Source: Flaccisagitta enflata (lineage: Eukaryota > Chaetognatha > Sagittoidea > Aphragmophora). From it: DNA of 64,000 nt. The DNA lies in assembly GCA_965153355.1 (NCBI GenBank), contig OZ231127.1, positions 38,440,001 to 38,504,000 on the forward strand, given 5' to 3'. The position numbers and the translations under genes were made by a program. Shown one piece after another: positions 41,753 through 52,736 of the stretch (its first letter is position 1; every line of letters starts with the position of its first letter). The notes beneath the pieces are model-generated. The model did not search any database. It was not told the DNA's origin and saw only the letters and a program-made list of their open reading frames with translations.

Positions 41753-42168
41753 CAAAAACGACAACAGGGACGAAGTTGACTATGACAATGACAATGATTA
41801 CTATGACAACAACGATGATAGAATATTTGATCAAGTTATTGAGGATTATAACAATGATGATAAAGATGATTCCATTGATGATTTTACTGTTTGTTGTGCG
41901 TGAGTTGATGATGGCAATGAGTAAGTAAATGCCAACGTAAAACAAATCAAGACTAACCAACATGAGTGAAAACTAGCAAAGCAGAGAAATATTTTTTACT
42001 AGAAATTTGGCATTTTACAATGCTCCAAAATGCTTGGTGCGCCACGCCGGTATTGACCTGAGGTCATTTTCCTTGAACTTGTGGGTTTTTTGTGGTAAGT
42101 GGATGATATTTTCAGTCCCGTAGGTGTCCCCAAAAATTTGGGCTTCTAACAAGCGCCCCAGTATACAT

Positions 42169-43557
42169 ATTGGCGAGCCATATGTGAACCTCCTCATGGT
42201 GCGGAAAGCTAAGACATCTGAGCTCCTGAAAATCTTCCCCCAGCTTTACTCAGAGATGCTTGATCCACCAAACCCTTTCACGCAACTGGACCAACCAGCC
42301 TTACCTAGTCTCACAAATTCTTGGGTTGAGCCTCTGGATGAGGTGGATCCACCATACCCACACACGCAAACTGAATTTCTTAGAAACTATCTAAACAGAA
42401 CAGACACAAAATATCTTGAGCTGTTTTGTAGAGAAGTTTCCCAGGAGATAGCTGTTTCATTCAAACGCCAAAAAGGCGACATATTTGGTTTTGGTGATGG
42501 ATCTCAACCTAACCTGAACATCTGCTCTCAAGTCCCTGAAGAATGCTTGGATAAAATCGAAACCACATCCATAGCTGTTGAGCAATTTTTTGGAGAGGTG
42601 GATTATAAGACCAAAGTATCTGGTGGATGTCAAGCAAAGAAAAAGATCAGTGATGATCTCATCATTAAGCACACAGAAGACCTGATTCAAAGACGCCTTG
42701 AGGGTGACAACTACTGTTTGAAACCCTTGAAAGCAATCACCAAGCAGGTGGATTCAATTCAATTTGAGTTTGATCAGAGACAAAAAGGCCTTATGGCAGC
42801 AGGCTTAAGAGAGGATGAAGCAGTCATTGTGTCCAAAGAGTCTCAGGTGCAAAAAGTAGTTCGGGCGTGCAAGGAAAGTCATGGTGGTCCCATCCATACT
42901 TTGGCTGAATTGGATGAGCTGGTTGAGGCAAACAAAACTGAGGAGAGTCTTGCCTCTGCATTGAATTTGGAAATACGTTACCGCAAATTCACTTGCCTCC
43001 TGAAAGTTGCAACCAACAATGAGCTTTTTAAGCAACGAGGGATAAGTAACAAGGAGCGTATCACGCATTTAAAGCAGTTGCTTTCTGATGACACTCGTCC
43101 AAAGTGTCATGCGACAATCAGTGATATTGAGGCTCTCTATGAACAAGACATAGTCACAACCAGCTCCTCTGCTGCTTCCAGACACGAATCTGTTGCCAGC
43201 AGTCAAGTAGAGGTGGGGGATTGGCTGGCAAATGGTTGTTGGCCTCCAAATAAACTTGAGGAAGTGGTGGTTCTGATTGAGAACTCATTTGCTATTGCCA
43301 CTGTTCATGCATGCAATGAGCAAAACGCCGATGTATATCTCATGAAGTCAGTAAACGTCAGAGGTCACCCTAATTTATCTCATTGGGCAACTGAGAGCAC
43401 TTCTCCTCTAGTCAGCTGTCCAAAGGAATCCATTCTTCAATTGCGACCAATTTTGTCAGTAAAAGGAAAACGGAGGACTTTGAAAATGCACCTTGATAAT
43501 TTTGACACAATCATGCAATTGGTTGAGTCTTTCCATGCCAAGCCAACGGATATTTGA
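42169..43557 (+). CDS. Transposase C-terminal segment, 462 codons, with the Glu candidate
   Basis: It resumes in the same frame after the second GTATACAT. VRKAKTSELLKIFPQLYSEM and FKRQKGDIFGFGDG precede TSIAVEQFFGEVDY, whose Glu (42580) is the best third catalytic residue. A helical, Lys/Glu-rich stretch follows (CKESHGGPIHTLAELDELV). The last 100 residues, from VEVGDWLANG onward, read like a small beta-rich, possibly SH3-like, domain. The TGA stop is at 43555. Confidence 0.8.
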   Translation: MGEPYVNLLMVRKAKTSELLKIFPQLYSEMLDPPNPFTQLDQPALPSLTNSWVEPLDEVDPPYPHTQTEFLRNYLNRTDTKYLELFCREVSQEIAVSFKRQKGDIFGFGDGSQPNLNICSQVPEECLDKIETTSIAVEQFFGEVDYKTKVSGGCQAKKKISDDLIIKHTEDLIQRRLEGDNYCLKPLKAITKQVDSIQFEFDQRQKGLMAAGLREDEAVIVSKESQVQKVVRACKESHGGPIHTLAELDELVEANKTEESLASALNLEIRYRKFTCLLKVATNNELFKQRGISNKERITHLKQLLSDDTRPKCHATISDIEALYEQDIVTTSSSAASRHESVASSQVEVGDWLANGCWPPNKLEEVVVLIENSFAIATVHACNEQNADVYLMKSVNVRGHPNLSHWATESTSPLVSCPKESILQLRPILSVKGKRRTLKMHLDNFDTIMQLVESFHAKPTDI

Positions 43558-43660
43558 TCATCAGCCTGTCCCTCCAAGTCCAGTTACATGGGTATACAAC
43601 AAACTGCAATTATCTTTGTGTATTTTGCTTCATATCCAATCTCCTTCACCATTAGCGGGC

Positions 43661-44189
43661 GAACAGCTATGTTCCCCACTACTTGTTTAAATTTTGATGA
43701 TATTTAATTCACGTATAACTGGTACCAATTGGGTAACAATAATGTTCCATTCCACCAATAGGCGAACAATTATGTTCCCTTCTACAAATGGGCGAACATT
43801 CATGTTCCCTGCTTCTGATAGATGAATGATCCCATACCCTGCTCCCAATGGGCGAACAACTCTGTTCCCCTTAACTACCCTGACAGCATCCTATTTTCAA
43901 CTAGTAATAAGGAGAACAACTCTGTTCCCAGCTTAAAAGATAACAAAGTTACTGGGAGAACACAAGGCCCCACCAGAGATGTTGTTCCCCAAAACTTAAA
44001 TTGCAATGCTTCATGCTTCATATTCTCATCTTTTCTTTTCAGGCTTCCCGGTGGGTCCCTGGTCATTCTGATAGCATGCTTCAGTTTTAGTGAAAATACC
44101 CTGCTCCCAATGGGCGAACAACTCTGTTCCCCTTAACTACCCTGACAGCATCCTATTTTCAACTAGTAATAAGGAGAACAACTCTGTTC
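43661..44189. promoter_or_regulatory. Array of GAACA-N4-TGTTC palindromes
   Basis: Perfect palindromes with a variable 4-base centre occur at 43661 (GCTA), 43764 (ATTA), 43794 (TTCA), 43854 (ACTC), 43914, 44116 and 44176. A partial copy is at 43734 and a degenerate one at 43824. From 43734 to 43914 starts follow an exact 30-bp register, with 43884 empty. The arms are conserved while the centre varies, as expected for a site read as a dimer. It starts about 100 bp after the transposase stop codon, so a transposase-binding array is one reading. Confidence 0.6.
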
Positions 44190-44368
44190 CCAGCTTTAAC
44201 GATAAAAAAGTTACTGGGAGAACACAAGGCCCCACCAGAGATGTTGTTCCCCAAGACTTAAATTGCAATGCTTCATGCTTCATATTCTCTTCTTTTTCTT
44301 TTCAGGCTTTGGAAAACTTCCCGGTGGGGCCCTGGTCATTCTGATAGCATGTTTCAGTTTTATTGAAA
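43835..44368. repeat. 262-bp tandem duplication downstream of the transposase
   Basis: The unit beginning TACCCTGCTCCCAATGGGCG occurs at 43835 and again at 44097, nearly identical; the second has a 10-bp extra TTTGGAAAAC near 44309. Each unit contains two of the GAACA-N4-TGTTC sites. Confidence 0.88.
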
Positions 44369-44540
44369 AAACATTGCTGTCAGAATCATTGGGGTTCTGC
44401 TTTGGGATTTACTTCGAAAACTGCAACCAGATACCATTGGTTAAAGAACATGGCTGAGGGATCTGTAAAACAATGCTAGAATGCAAGATTGTGTATTGGA
44501 ATGAAAGAGGCAATTATCGATTTTGTAGATTTTAGAAACT

Positions 44541-44597
44541 AGATACACCTAACCTAGTGTCAAAAAATATACACCTAACCTAGTGTCAAAATTAAGT
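44541..44597. repeat. Tandem pair ATACACCTAACCTAGTGTCAA
   Basis: Two copies with a period of about 28 bp. Otherwise 44369-44948 has no recognised feature. Confidence 0.75.
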
Positions 44598-45152
44598 ATT
44601 GGAAGTACTTTTAGAGGTATTAGAGTGAGGAAACAATATTGTGAGTAAAGAATGAAAGTTGATAGGCAGTTTTTGGGATTCTTAAATGCTTAACAATCAA
44701 CCTTAGAGAGGACTGCTATTGCCCAGTTCTTAATTTCTGGTTGACCCAACAGGTTATGAGGTAATGAAGTTGTTGCTGCTCTCATTATGGTTAAATGTTA
44801 GGCATGAATGAGGATAGGATAACTGATATAGTTAGGAAGGATAGAAATAAGCTCATTTTTGCAATTTTCGCCATATTTGCGTTTTTTGCATTTCTTGACT
44901 GCACTAATAGTGATGTGATCAAGGGTTTCTGATGAGCAGAACTAAATTGTTGACGAGCTGTTCCAGCATACCATGACTGCTCATATGCTTAGTTAGTGGG
45001 ACCTTTAGATTTGTAATCTACACAAAATTTCATGTCTAAATATATTGGTCATCATGACTTATTGAAAAACATGATGTTTCATCATTTTGCATGGCCTCTC
45101 TGTAGAAATGTCTCTGATCTTAGTTGATTCCTAAGTCAACATCAGAGAAAAA

Positions 45153-45381
45153 CTGTCGTAAATTCTTGGAAATGACAATAACAAAGAAGTGTTACCCAGT
45201 TTCAAGGCCCAGATCTTTTCTGACATTAAAGATTAAGATTGATCAGTCTTGGGAATAGTTCAAATATTTGCGCAAATTGATGGTAGAACATTTTCTATAT
45301 TCCCGTTTCAAAATACAAACTAGAAAGTAAAATGATACAACCTGGAAAATGGGGCTAAAATTAGCTAAATATTTACGACAG
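45153..45381. mobile_element. Small TIR element, 229 bp, in the right end of the level-2 element
   Basis: CTGTCGTAAAT at the left mirrors ATTTACGACAG at the right, and AAAAA lies on both sides. The matching left end (27949-28120) lacks this sequence, which confirms insertion. Confidence 0.75.
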
Positions 45382-45603
45382 AAAAAGCCCGATGAGAAAG
45401 CTTTTTCAACTTAGTGATTAACCTTACATTTGAAATAATCTTTCTCTAAGAATCATCACAACCCATAGAGATCTATACCTATACCGGTTTGTCCACTGAC
45501 TGTATAGGGTTTTTTAGAATTTTAACTAGTTAACTAGCTAGTTGAAGTTATCTATTGCGAGTCCTACACACACACAGACAGACAGATAGACAGAAACAGA
45601 ATT

Positions 45604-45750
<147 letters not shown>

Positions 45751-46240
45751 GCATTGATGTTCTACGTTTGTAAAAAGAGCTTTCATCATCATAGCATCAA
45801 CATGAAACTTGAAAGTGAGAGGAACGATAACGATCATTATCGTGAGAACTCACTTCATCATGCTAAAACTGGGTTTCGTCTTTCGATATTTTCTCGGTTC
45901 GATTTCAACGTCTACTCTTGATCCGTGAAATTATGTTCTCCCAGCATTCGGTTGTGATGAAGAAATGAATGAATAGTTGTCATCAATGATTATCAAGCAA
46001 CTCATTCTAACCAACTTACCAAGACGAAACTCACGGAAGTCCAGGCAAATACTCATAGCTCCCAGTAAATGGCCTTTATAATCTGAAGTTAGCTTATAGA
46101 TTCTCATGCACGCGACCAAAATTTGAGTATTTCAGTGGTCATTGGACCAACGTCGCATACATTGGCACTTTCAGAAAAAAGTTGGGCAGACAGACAGACT
46201 AACATTTTTTTCTTCAAAAAAACAATCTGACTTGCTGTTT

Positions 46241-46425
46241 ATTCCTCTCTGATATTCCTCTCTGATATTCCTCTGTGATATTCCTCTGTGATATTCCTCT
46301 CTGATTTTCCTCTCTGATATTCAGACAGACAGACTGACCGATGGATGGACGGACCGACGGACGGATTGACCAACGGAACAAGCGAAAAGTGGCGGATAGA
46401 GTCGCCTGGCAAGCGACTAAAAAGC
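46241..46425 (+). repeat. 13-bp minisatellite plus AACAAGGC-family 3' end
   Basis: Six or seven copies of GATATTCCTCTCT (46241-46322) are followed by CAGACAGACTGACC, GGACGGACCGACGGACGG and a GATAGAGTCGCCTGGCAAGC hairpin ending GACTAAAAA. Confidence 0.7.
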
Positions 46426-46598
46426 AGTACCGAACGATATGAAAAAAATGAAGGAAAAATACTCCAATTTTGTTCTACATCAATTTGGTTTTTGGGATTA
46501 CATATATTCCGAAAATCAACATCAGTTATATTAAAGAAAAATATATCAAATTTCAGGGCGAAACATAGCGAGAATAAAAGCCGGTGTGTGGCATTGAA

Positions 46599-46850
<252 letters not shown>

Positions 46851-47075
46851 GAAAGCGACACACCGACAGACCGACAGACCGATATACTGACAGACACGCG
46901 GTCACATACAGATGTATAGACTGACAAGGCGTTCGAGTGTTAAGTTTTCAACTATTTTGGCCGCGTAGTTTATCTTTTACGTGGATTTGAAGTAAACGCT
47001 AGTATTTTACCCTTGAACGGATTTTCCAAAAAGACCAGGCAAGGTTGTCTGCGTGACTTCATTTTCATCATTTTT

Positions 47076-47447
47076 GGGCGGCGGCCCAGAAGGGGACGAA
47101 GTCCTGTAGAACACAGAGGGACTTTCATTCATGCCTCCGTTCATCCGTTTGTCCCCCCAGGCCCTCTCAGGCCTGTAATCTCTCCTTTCAGGCCTGAAAT
47201 CTGCCCTCTCAGCCCTTGAATCTTCCCTCTCAGGCCTGAAATCTGTCTTCTTCTAAAGGCCCTAAATCTGCCATCTCAGATTCAAGCCCTGAGAGGGAAG
47301 ATTTCAGGCCTGAGAGGGTAGATTTCCGACCTGAGAGAGCAGATTTCAGGGCTGAGAGGGCGGGGGGGGGGCGGACGGATGGACGGACGCACAAATGAAA
47401 GTCCCTCTCTCTTCTACAGGACTTCGTCTCCTTTGGGGCCGCTGCCC
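47076..47447. repeat. GGGCGGCGGCCC foldback element
   Basis: GGGCGGCGGCCCAGAAGGGG plus AAGTCCTGTAGAACACAG at the left are mirrored at the right (CTACAGGACTTCGTCTCC, GGGGCCGCTGCCC). Inside, CCTCTCAGGCCTGAAATCTG minisatellite copies lie forward in the left half and inverted in the right half, so the whole 372 bp can fold on itself. A one-sided relative is at 15719. Confidence 0.82.
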
Positions 47448-47959
47448 TGCTTCCTTTCACTCCAATTCACAATCATGCAAAGCAGGGCAACGGGGATCGC
47501 TGACCACATATTGCCCTTGGGCGACCTGTTTAACTTTAACAGTTCATGCCAAGAAGACAAGATTAGTCTCACATTTCATTGATGACTCAGATTATCAAAA
47601 TAAATGTGAGGTATGTGCGTATTTCTATAGAAGGGTAGCTGCAAAATGTGAAATTGCCAAATATGGCTGGGAAAACTCATGAATTGCCCTACGCCGAAGA
47701 GTACAACCGTACTAAGAAATAACGAGGAGACGCCTTTGAAATGGGCGTCCCATGTAAGCAACATCTGAAATAAGGAACCTCACTCTTGTAATTGTTTTAT
47801 TTACCTTTGATTAATATCTTTTCCTGCTTTGGCTGGTCAAAATACTTGTGTGAATGGGTTATCAAATAAGGATTCCAGTAGAGTATTTTTTTCTCTTCCT
47901 AGCCTAAGGAGTGACAGATTTTTCTAGTTTTCAATCAAGAAAAAAATGATCTTGAAAAC

Positions 47960-48338
47960 AACAAGGCCAACACCTATAAGTCGCGTGCGAGACTTACAGA
48001 CTTAAAATGACTTAGAATGACTTAAAATGCCTTAGAATGACTTAGAATGCCTGAGAATGACTTACAATGACTTAAAATGACTTAAAATGAACAAAAAGGA
48101 CATAAAACAACAAAATGACCTAATGACCAAAAATGACTTAGAATGACAAAAAATGACTTAGAATGACTTAGAATGACTTAGAATGAGTTAGAATGCCTTA
48201 AAATTACTTAGAATGACTAAAAATGACTTAAAGAAATAAAAGTGATAAAAAAAGTAAAGTGTGACCAACCAACCGACCAACCGACCGACCAACCGACGGA
48301 CAAAGCGGGTTGTAGAGTTGCGTGCACGCGACTAAAAA
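47960..48338 (+). repeat. AACAAGGC-family copy carrying an AATGACTTAG minisatellite
   Basis: It opens AACAAGGCCAACACC and ends TAGAGTTGCGTGCACGCGAC followed by TAAAAA. The interior (47998-48240) is about 20 copies of a 10-bp AATGACTTAG unit, then CCAACCGACCAACCG repeats. This shows how variable the interior of the family is. Confidence 0.8.
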
Positions 48339-48529
48339 TCAAATCTGCCTAAAACTAAGACAATATAAGTTTCACCAAAGCAACGAGTGTTCTGAGAATT
48401 CTCCTATGGTTTCATGAATTTCCGAGTTTGTATCCAAGTATGAAACCCGGATTTCTAGACGACTACAACAGTTTCGTCGGGGTCGACTGTCGACCCACAT
48501 GGATACTTGATAGGGGAGGTGGTCGCGGT

Positions 48530-48532
<3 letters not shown>

Positions 48533-48590
<58 letters not shown>
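48533..48590. repeat. (CT)n microsatellite
   Basis: About 29 CT units. Confidence 0.95.
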
Positions 48591-48593
<3 letters not shown>

Positions 48594-48771
48594 TTCTTTC
48601 TTTGGAAAAAGGGTTGGAAATTGCCGCTCGATAAACACCTTCGGGACCCAGACGGACCCTCCGTCGACTTGCTGGCGTCGAAGCTCTACAATATGACAGC
48701 GGGAGGAAGAAGAGGAGGAGGAGGAGAAAAACATGGAGGAGGAATGAAGATGGAAAATGCCTCCAGCGCAA

Positions 48772-48950
<179 letters not shown>

Positions 48951-49512
48951 GACGAAGGGCATGAGGAGGGAAAGAAAACAGACGGAGAGGGAGGAGGAGA
49001 AGGGATGTTTTGGGTAAAAGCGTTTGGACGTGGGAAAGAATAGATGTAGGGGGTATTGGGGACCTTTGAATATGAGATCGTTGAGGCTTTGGAGAGGAGA
49101 GGGCCGCTGGGAGTGTTTGGGGATTTTGGGATGTGAAGGGATTTTGCAACTCAGGGTTTGGGGGCATCGTTATTCTGGGATTTGGATTGAGGGTCTTGGG
49201 ATGGACTGATGAAGGAAAAGACAAAAACAGATGGACAAACTGTCCATAAGACACACACGCGGAAAAAAAAAGACGGACGGGAAAATGAATGGGGGTTTTA
49301 AGGCGCTTAAGGTGAGTAGAAAAATGTCTTAAAGGGCAAAAGCCCGATGAGAATTTTTTTTAGACTAGGCGTGTCTTGACGGACCGTCGATATCATTAAG
49401 AAAAAACAACATTTTTTGCTTTATTACAGAAAGCAGATATCGCCCACATAAAAAGAGTTACATTTGAAAGAAAACCAAGGAAATCTTTATTAAAATATTT
49501 CAAATGAAAGAA

Positions 49513-50112
49513 AACAAGGCCGGATACACGGCAATCCAGTCGCGGACGGTTGGGCAGGAGCAGTACACTTTTTATTATAAGAACATCACTTTTTCTTTGA
49601 AGGCTTCATGTTCTTATTTTTGAGGCCAAATAAAGCCTTCAACGTTCTTAGAGCGTTCTTAATCTAAAATACTATATGAACTACAAGAAACGTTAAAATA
49701 TACTATTATTGAATTATACTAAATATAATTCTTTTGAATACTGCTAAAACAAATGTTGAACATTAAAGTCAAGGGATATTTTCTAGTATTTATATAAAAA
49801 TTTATAAAACATTATCTTGATTATAGTAAAATTCAAGTGTTTAATAAATTTTTTTTAAATAGTACCTTAAGCGAAATTTTTTCCTCAAGATTCGAAGCCT
49901 TCGTATGTTCTTAAGATGTTCTTAATTTTGAGGCCATTCGAAGCCTTGATGTTCTTATAAACTAGGTTCTTATAAAAAAAAAGTGTAATGCGCAAACCGC
50001 TCGAGATTCATAAATGTGACGGCCTGACGGGCGGACCGACCGACCAACGGACCGACCTACCGACCTACCGACCGACACGGCAAGGTGTAGAGTCGCTTGT
50101 CCGCGACTAAAA
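49513..50112 (+). repeat. AACAAGGC-family repeat interrupted by a MITE
   Basis: It begins AACAAGGCCGGATACACGGC, and its end TGTAGAGTCGCTTGTCCGCG plus ACTAAAAA matches the family. Taking out the MITE at 49566-49985 leaves ATGCGCAAACCGCTCGAGAT next to GGGCAGGAGCAGTA, which corresponds to the undisturbed copy at 1333-1482. Confidence 0.85.
49566..49985. mobile_element. TA-flanked MITE, 420 bp
   Basis: CACTTTTTATTATAAGAAC mirrors GTTCTTATAAAAAAAAAGTG, with TA at 49564-49565 and 49986-49987. Inner phrases AAGCCTT and GTTCTTA recur in both orientations. Confidence 0.85.
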
Positions 50113-50427
50113 AGCAGAATAGTTTAAAATGAATGTCGTGAAAGAAATCGTAAGACAATTCTAAGCGGTTGGTTAGTAGCAGCAAGGAAAAAACAATGTA
50201 AGGCAGAGCGATTGACAGAGAACCGGCGACGCGACGTAGTGTATTGACTAAAACGTCTCAGCAATTGATAGAGGCGGATGGGATATAGGGGGAGTGTTAA
50301 CCACTTGAAACTTGAAACTCTCTGAGGATGGCTAAAATTAGCCCTTTATGTTAAACCATCAACTACTAAAGATTAAGCGATTATCTTTTATCTTGCGCAG
50401 TGTCTTAGTTGATTGTCTGAGGACGCA

Positions 50428-50473
<46 letters not shown>
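50428..50473. repeat. (CT)n microsatellite
   Basis: About 23 CT units. Neighbouring 50113-50427 and 50474-50852 have no recognised gene. Confidence 0.94.
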
Positions 50474-50475
<2 letters not shown>

Positions 50476-50852
50476 CTTTTCTAACTCTTTTACTTTTTCC
50501 ACTCTTCTACATCATGATTTTATGGATATTTGCTTCATTTGTTTATGTTCGCAATTAAAGTGCGTAATAAAATTGTAATTTTCTGTGTTTACTCAAGGTT
50601 CGGCGAAAAGACAATCTACTCTCTTCTTCCAATTTCCATCTACTCTCAATGTGTGTGTGTGGGAGAGGAGGGGAAGGATAGCCGATTGTGTGTGGGCGTG
50701 TATTGAATCATTTGATATTATACAATTTCATTGTGACTGGTATACAGTGGTGTATACCGTTACTGTGTATGAAAGCTTGTTGTTTTGTGGATTTTGAGTT
50801 TGTGTCTGTGACATGAGCCTCATGTATTTTGAAAGGTTTTACGTTTGTGTTT

Positions 50853-51649
50853 CACGGCGTCCAGGAACAAACCATAGGTCGAAAAAAATGGTCAAGACTC
50901 CTGATCTGGGAAAAAGTCTTTTTTCATGCATTTGCTATCAATTTATGGCAAAAATGAAAAAATCGGCTTGGAAATATAGAATTCAAAGCTTGAAGATAGC
51001 AAAAATGAAGTATTTTTATATATTTTTTAAATCAGAAATTAGGATAGTAGCTAAAAAATATCTGAAAAAAGTAGCAATAATGCTTTTACCTATTTGGTAA
51101 GTTTAGAGGGTTATTTTATAGATAAAAACTAAAAAAACTATTTCAAACTATCAAATTGGGTTTTTTTTTCAGCCTATTTTCATAATTACTTCTTTAAAAT
51201 TTTTGAAGACTATGAAAAGTGTATAAATATTGTTGAGATACACATGCTGGAATATAATCCAGCTAGTTTTAAGAAATATTTGATAGATTAGAGCTTAAAA
51301 ATAGCAAAAAATAACAAAAAATAGTCATTTTACAACAGTTTTTGGCATTTTTTTTTTGATTATTGGAAAATCACTCTAAACAAACTGTAGTAGGAAAAAT
51401 CATTAGTGCAACCACTGTAGCCAAACTTTTCATACATTTCTACATACTAAAGCCATGAATACAATTTCTAATCTAAAATATGCTTAAAAATGCCTTTTTT
51501 GGCTATTATTTGACCATCAATTCTATATTTCTAAGCAATCTTTTTTATTTTTACCATTAATTTGTAGCTAATGCATCAAAAAAAACATTTCCTCAGGTCA
51601 GGAGTCTTGACCATTTTTTTAGACCTAGGGTTTGTTCCTGGACGCCGTG
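50853..51649. mobile_element. TIR element, 797 bp, unrecognised family
   Basis: CACGGCGTCCAGGAACAAAC is mirrored by GTTTGTTCCTGGACGCCGTG, and the inverted match continues inward for a total of about 57 bp (ATGGTCAAGACTCCTGA). GTTT lies immediately outside both ends, a possible 4-bp duplication. The interior is AT-rich without a gene. Confidence 0.8.
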
Positions 51650-51892
51650 GTTTGAAAATGCCCGGCTTATCTATAGTTTCAAGTTTAAGCGTAACTTAAA
51701 AGGAAAACGTTGTGTTGGTCGAATTTCAAACGGCAATTACCAGGAGGAAAACAAGGCTAGATACACGGTCTCTATCTATCGCACGTGATTGCGCACGTTT
51801 CCTAATGATAATGTTCTTCCTGTCTTCTTGTCCAATTTTCTTTCTTTCTATTGGAAAGATGTCCAAATCTAACGCGAGTCAACCTTTCCTCG

Positions 51893-52107
<215 letters not shown>

Positions 52108-52396
52108 CTTGGTGAATGAAATGATTGAAACCTTTTCTTTCCGATTAACCTGAAGGTGACAGAAAACAGATGAAAACTGGAGTAACACATCCAAACAGAT
52201 TAAAATATTTAGACAATCGAAACGCAAAGCTGAGACACCGTCCTCTCAACCCAAGTTCAGATGGAAAATCATATTACTGAAGGTTTTTTTTCGAACTGCA
52301 ATAGTTTGAGGGTTTACCCAACTAAAACTAACGGCCAGGATTCCCACTTGCAAAATTCTTAAAAAAAAAAAAAAAAAAATGGACCCATCCCAGATT

Positions 52397-52612
52397 GGAA
52401 CAATTTCTAAGGGTAAAATATGCTGTCAGTATGAGTTTCATCAATTTACTAAAAAATCCTGGCCGTGATAAGCGAAAACACAACCGCAATATGCAAATGA
52501 GATCTCATTTGCATACTGCATTTTTACAGTTTTCGCTTATCATGTATATGTTTTTTTAAGTAAATCAATGAAATTCACAGTGACAGCATACTTTACCCTA
52601 AGAAACTGTTCC
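52397..52612. repeat. Imperfect palindrome, right-arm copy
   Basis: Partner of 10047-10264 with the same GAGATCTC centre; a few bases differ (for example TTTTTACAGTTTTCGC for GGTTTTGTGTTTTTCGC-type sequence). Confidence 0.85.
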
Positions 52613-52736
52613 TAAACATCAGTTTTGTCGATTTTTCAATTTTTAGGTCATTTCTCCACTTTTGAGCACTTTAATGCTATTTTTGAACCTTATAGACCTT
52701 TTCAAAATTGTTCTAGATTCACTCAAATATCAATTA

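Larger units (their letters stand above)
38001..42160. mobile_element. 4.16-kb TIR element with 8-bp duplication (level 4)
   Basis: The left end TGGGGCGCTTGTTAGGAGCC is mirrored at 42141-42160. The inverted ends are about 136 bp long (38001-38136 and 42025-42160) at roughly 80 percent identity by eye. An exact 8-bp repeat GTATACAT flanks it (37993-38000 and 42161-42168) and fits the hAT pattern nTnnnnAn, although the terminal TGGGG is not a classic hAT end. No transposase is visible, so it is non-autonomous. It holds three younger insertions and two microsatellites. Confidence 0.9.
35543..43557 (+). pseudogene. Large DDE-type transposase gene split by two insertions
   Basis: Three segments of one reading frame (35543-36811, 36990-38000, 42169-43557) together encode about 1,222 residues and contain no stop before the final TGA. 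The gaps are a 176-bp MITE and a 4.16-kb transposon. At both junctions the frame is kept if one target-duplication copy is counted once. Candidate catalytic acids are Asp at 37257 (IPDGTAR), Asp at 37467 (LVSDMCK, followed by CNLH) and Glu at 42580 (VEQFFGE). I infer an RNase H-fold transposase. I recall similar unnamed proteins from cnidarians and other invertebrates but cannot place it in a named superfamily. As it stands, the MITE adds an in-frame TAG, so the gene should be inactive. Confidence 0.75.

Noticed and set aside
49024-49209. Short frame in GGGA-rich DNA after the CA tract
   Set aside because: The G-rich low-complexity composition explains the open frame.
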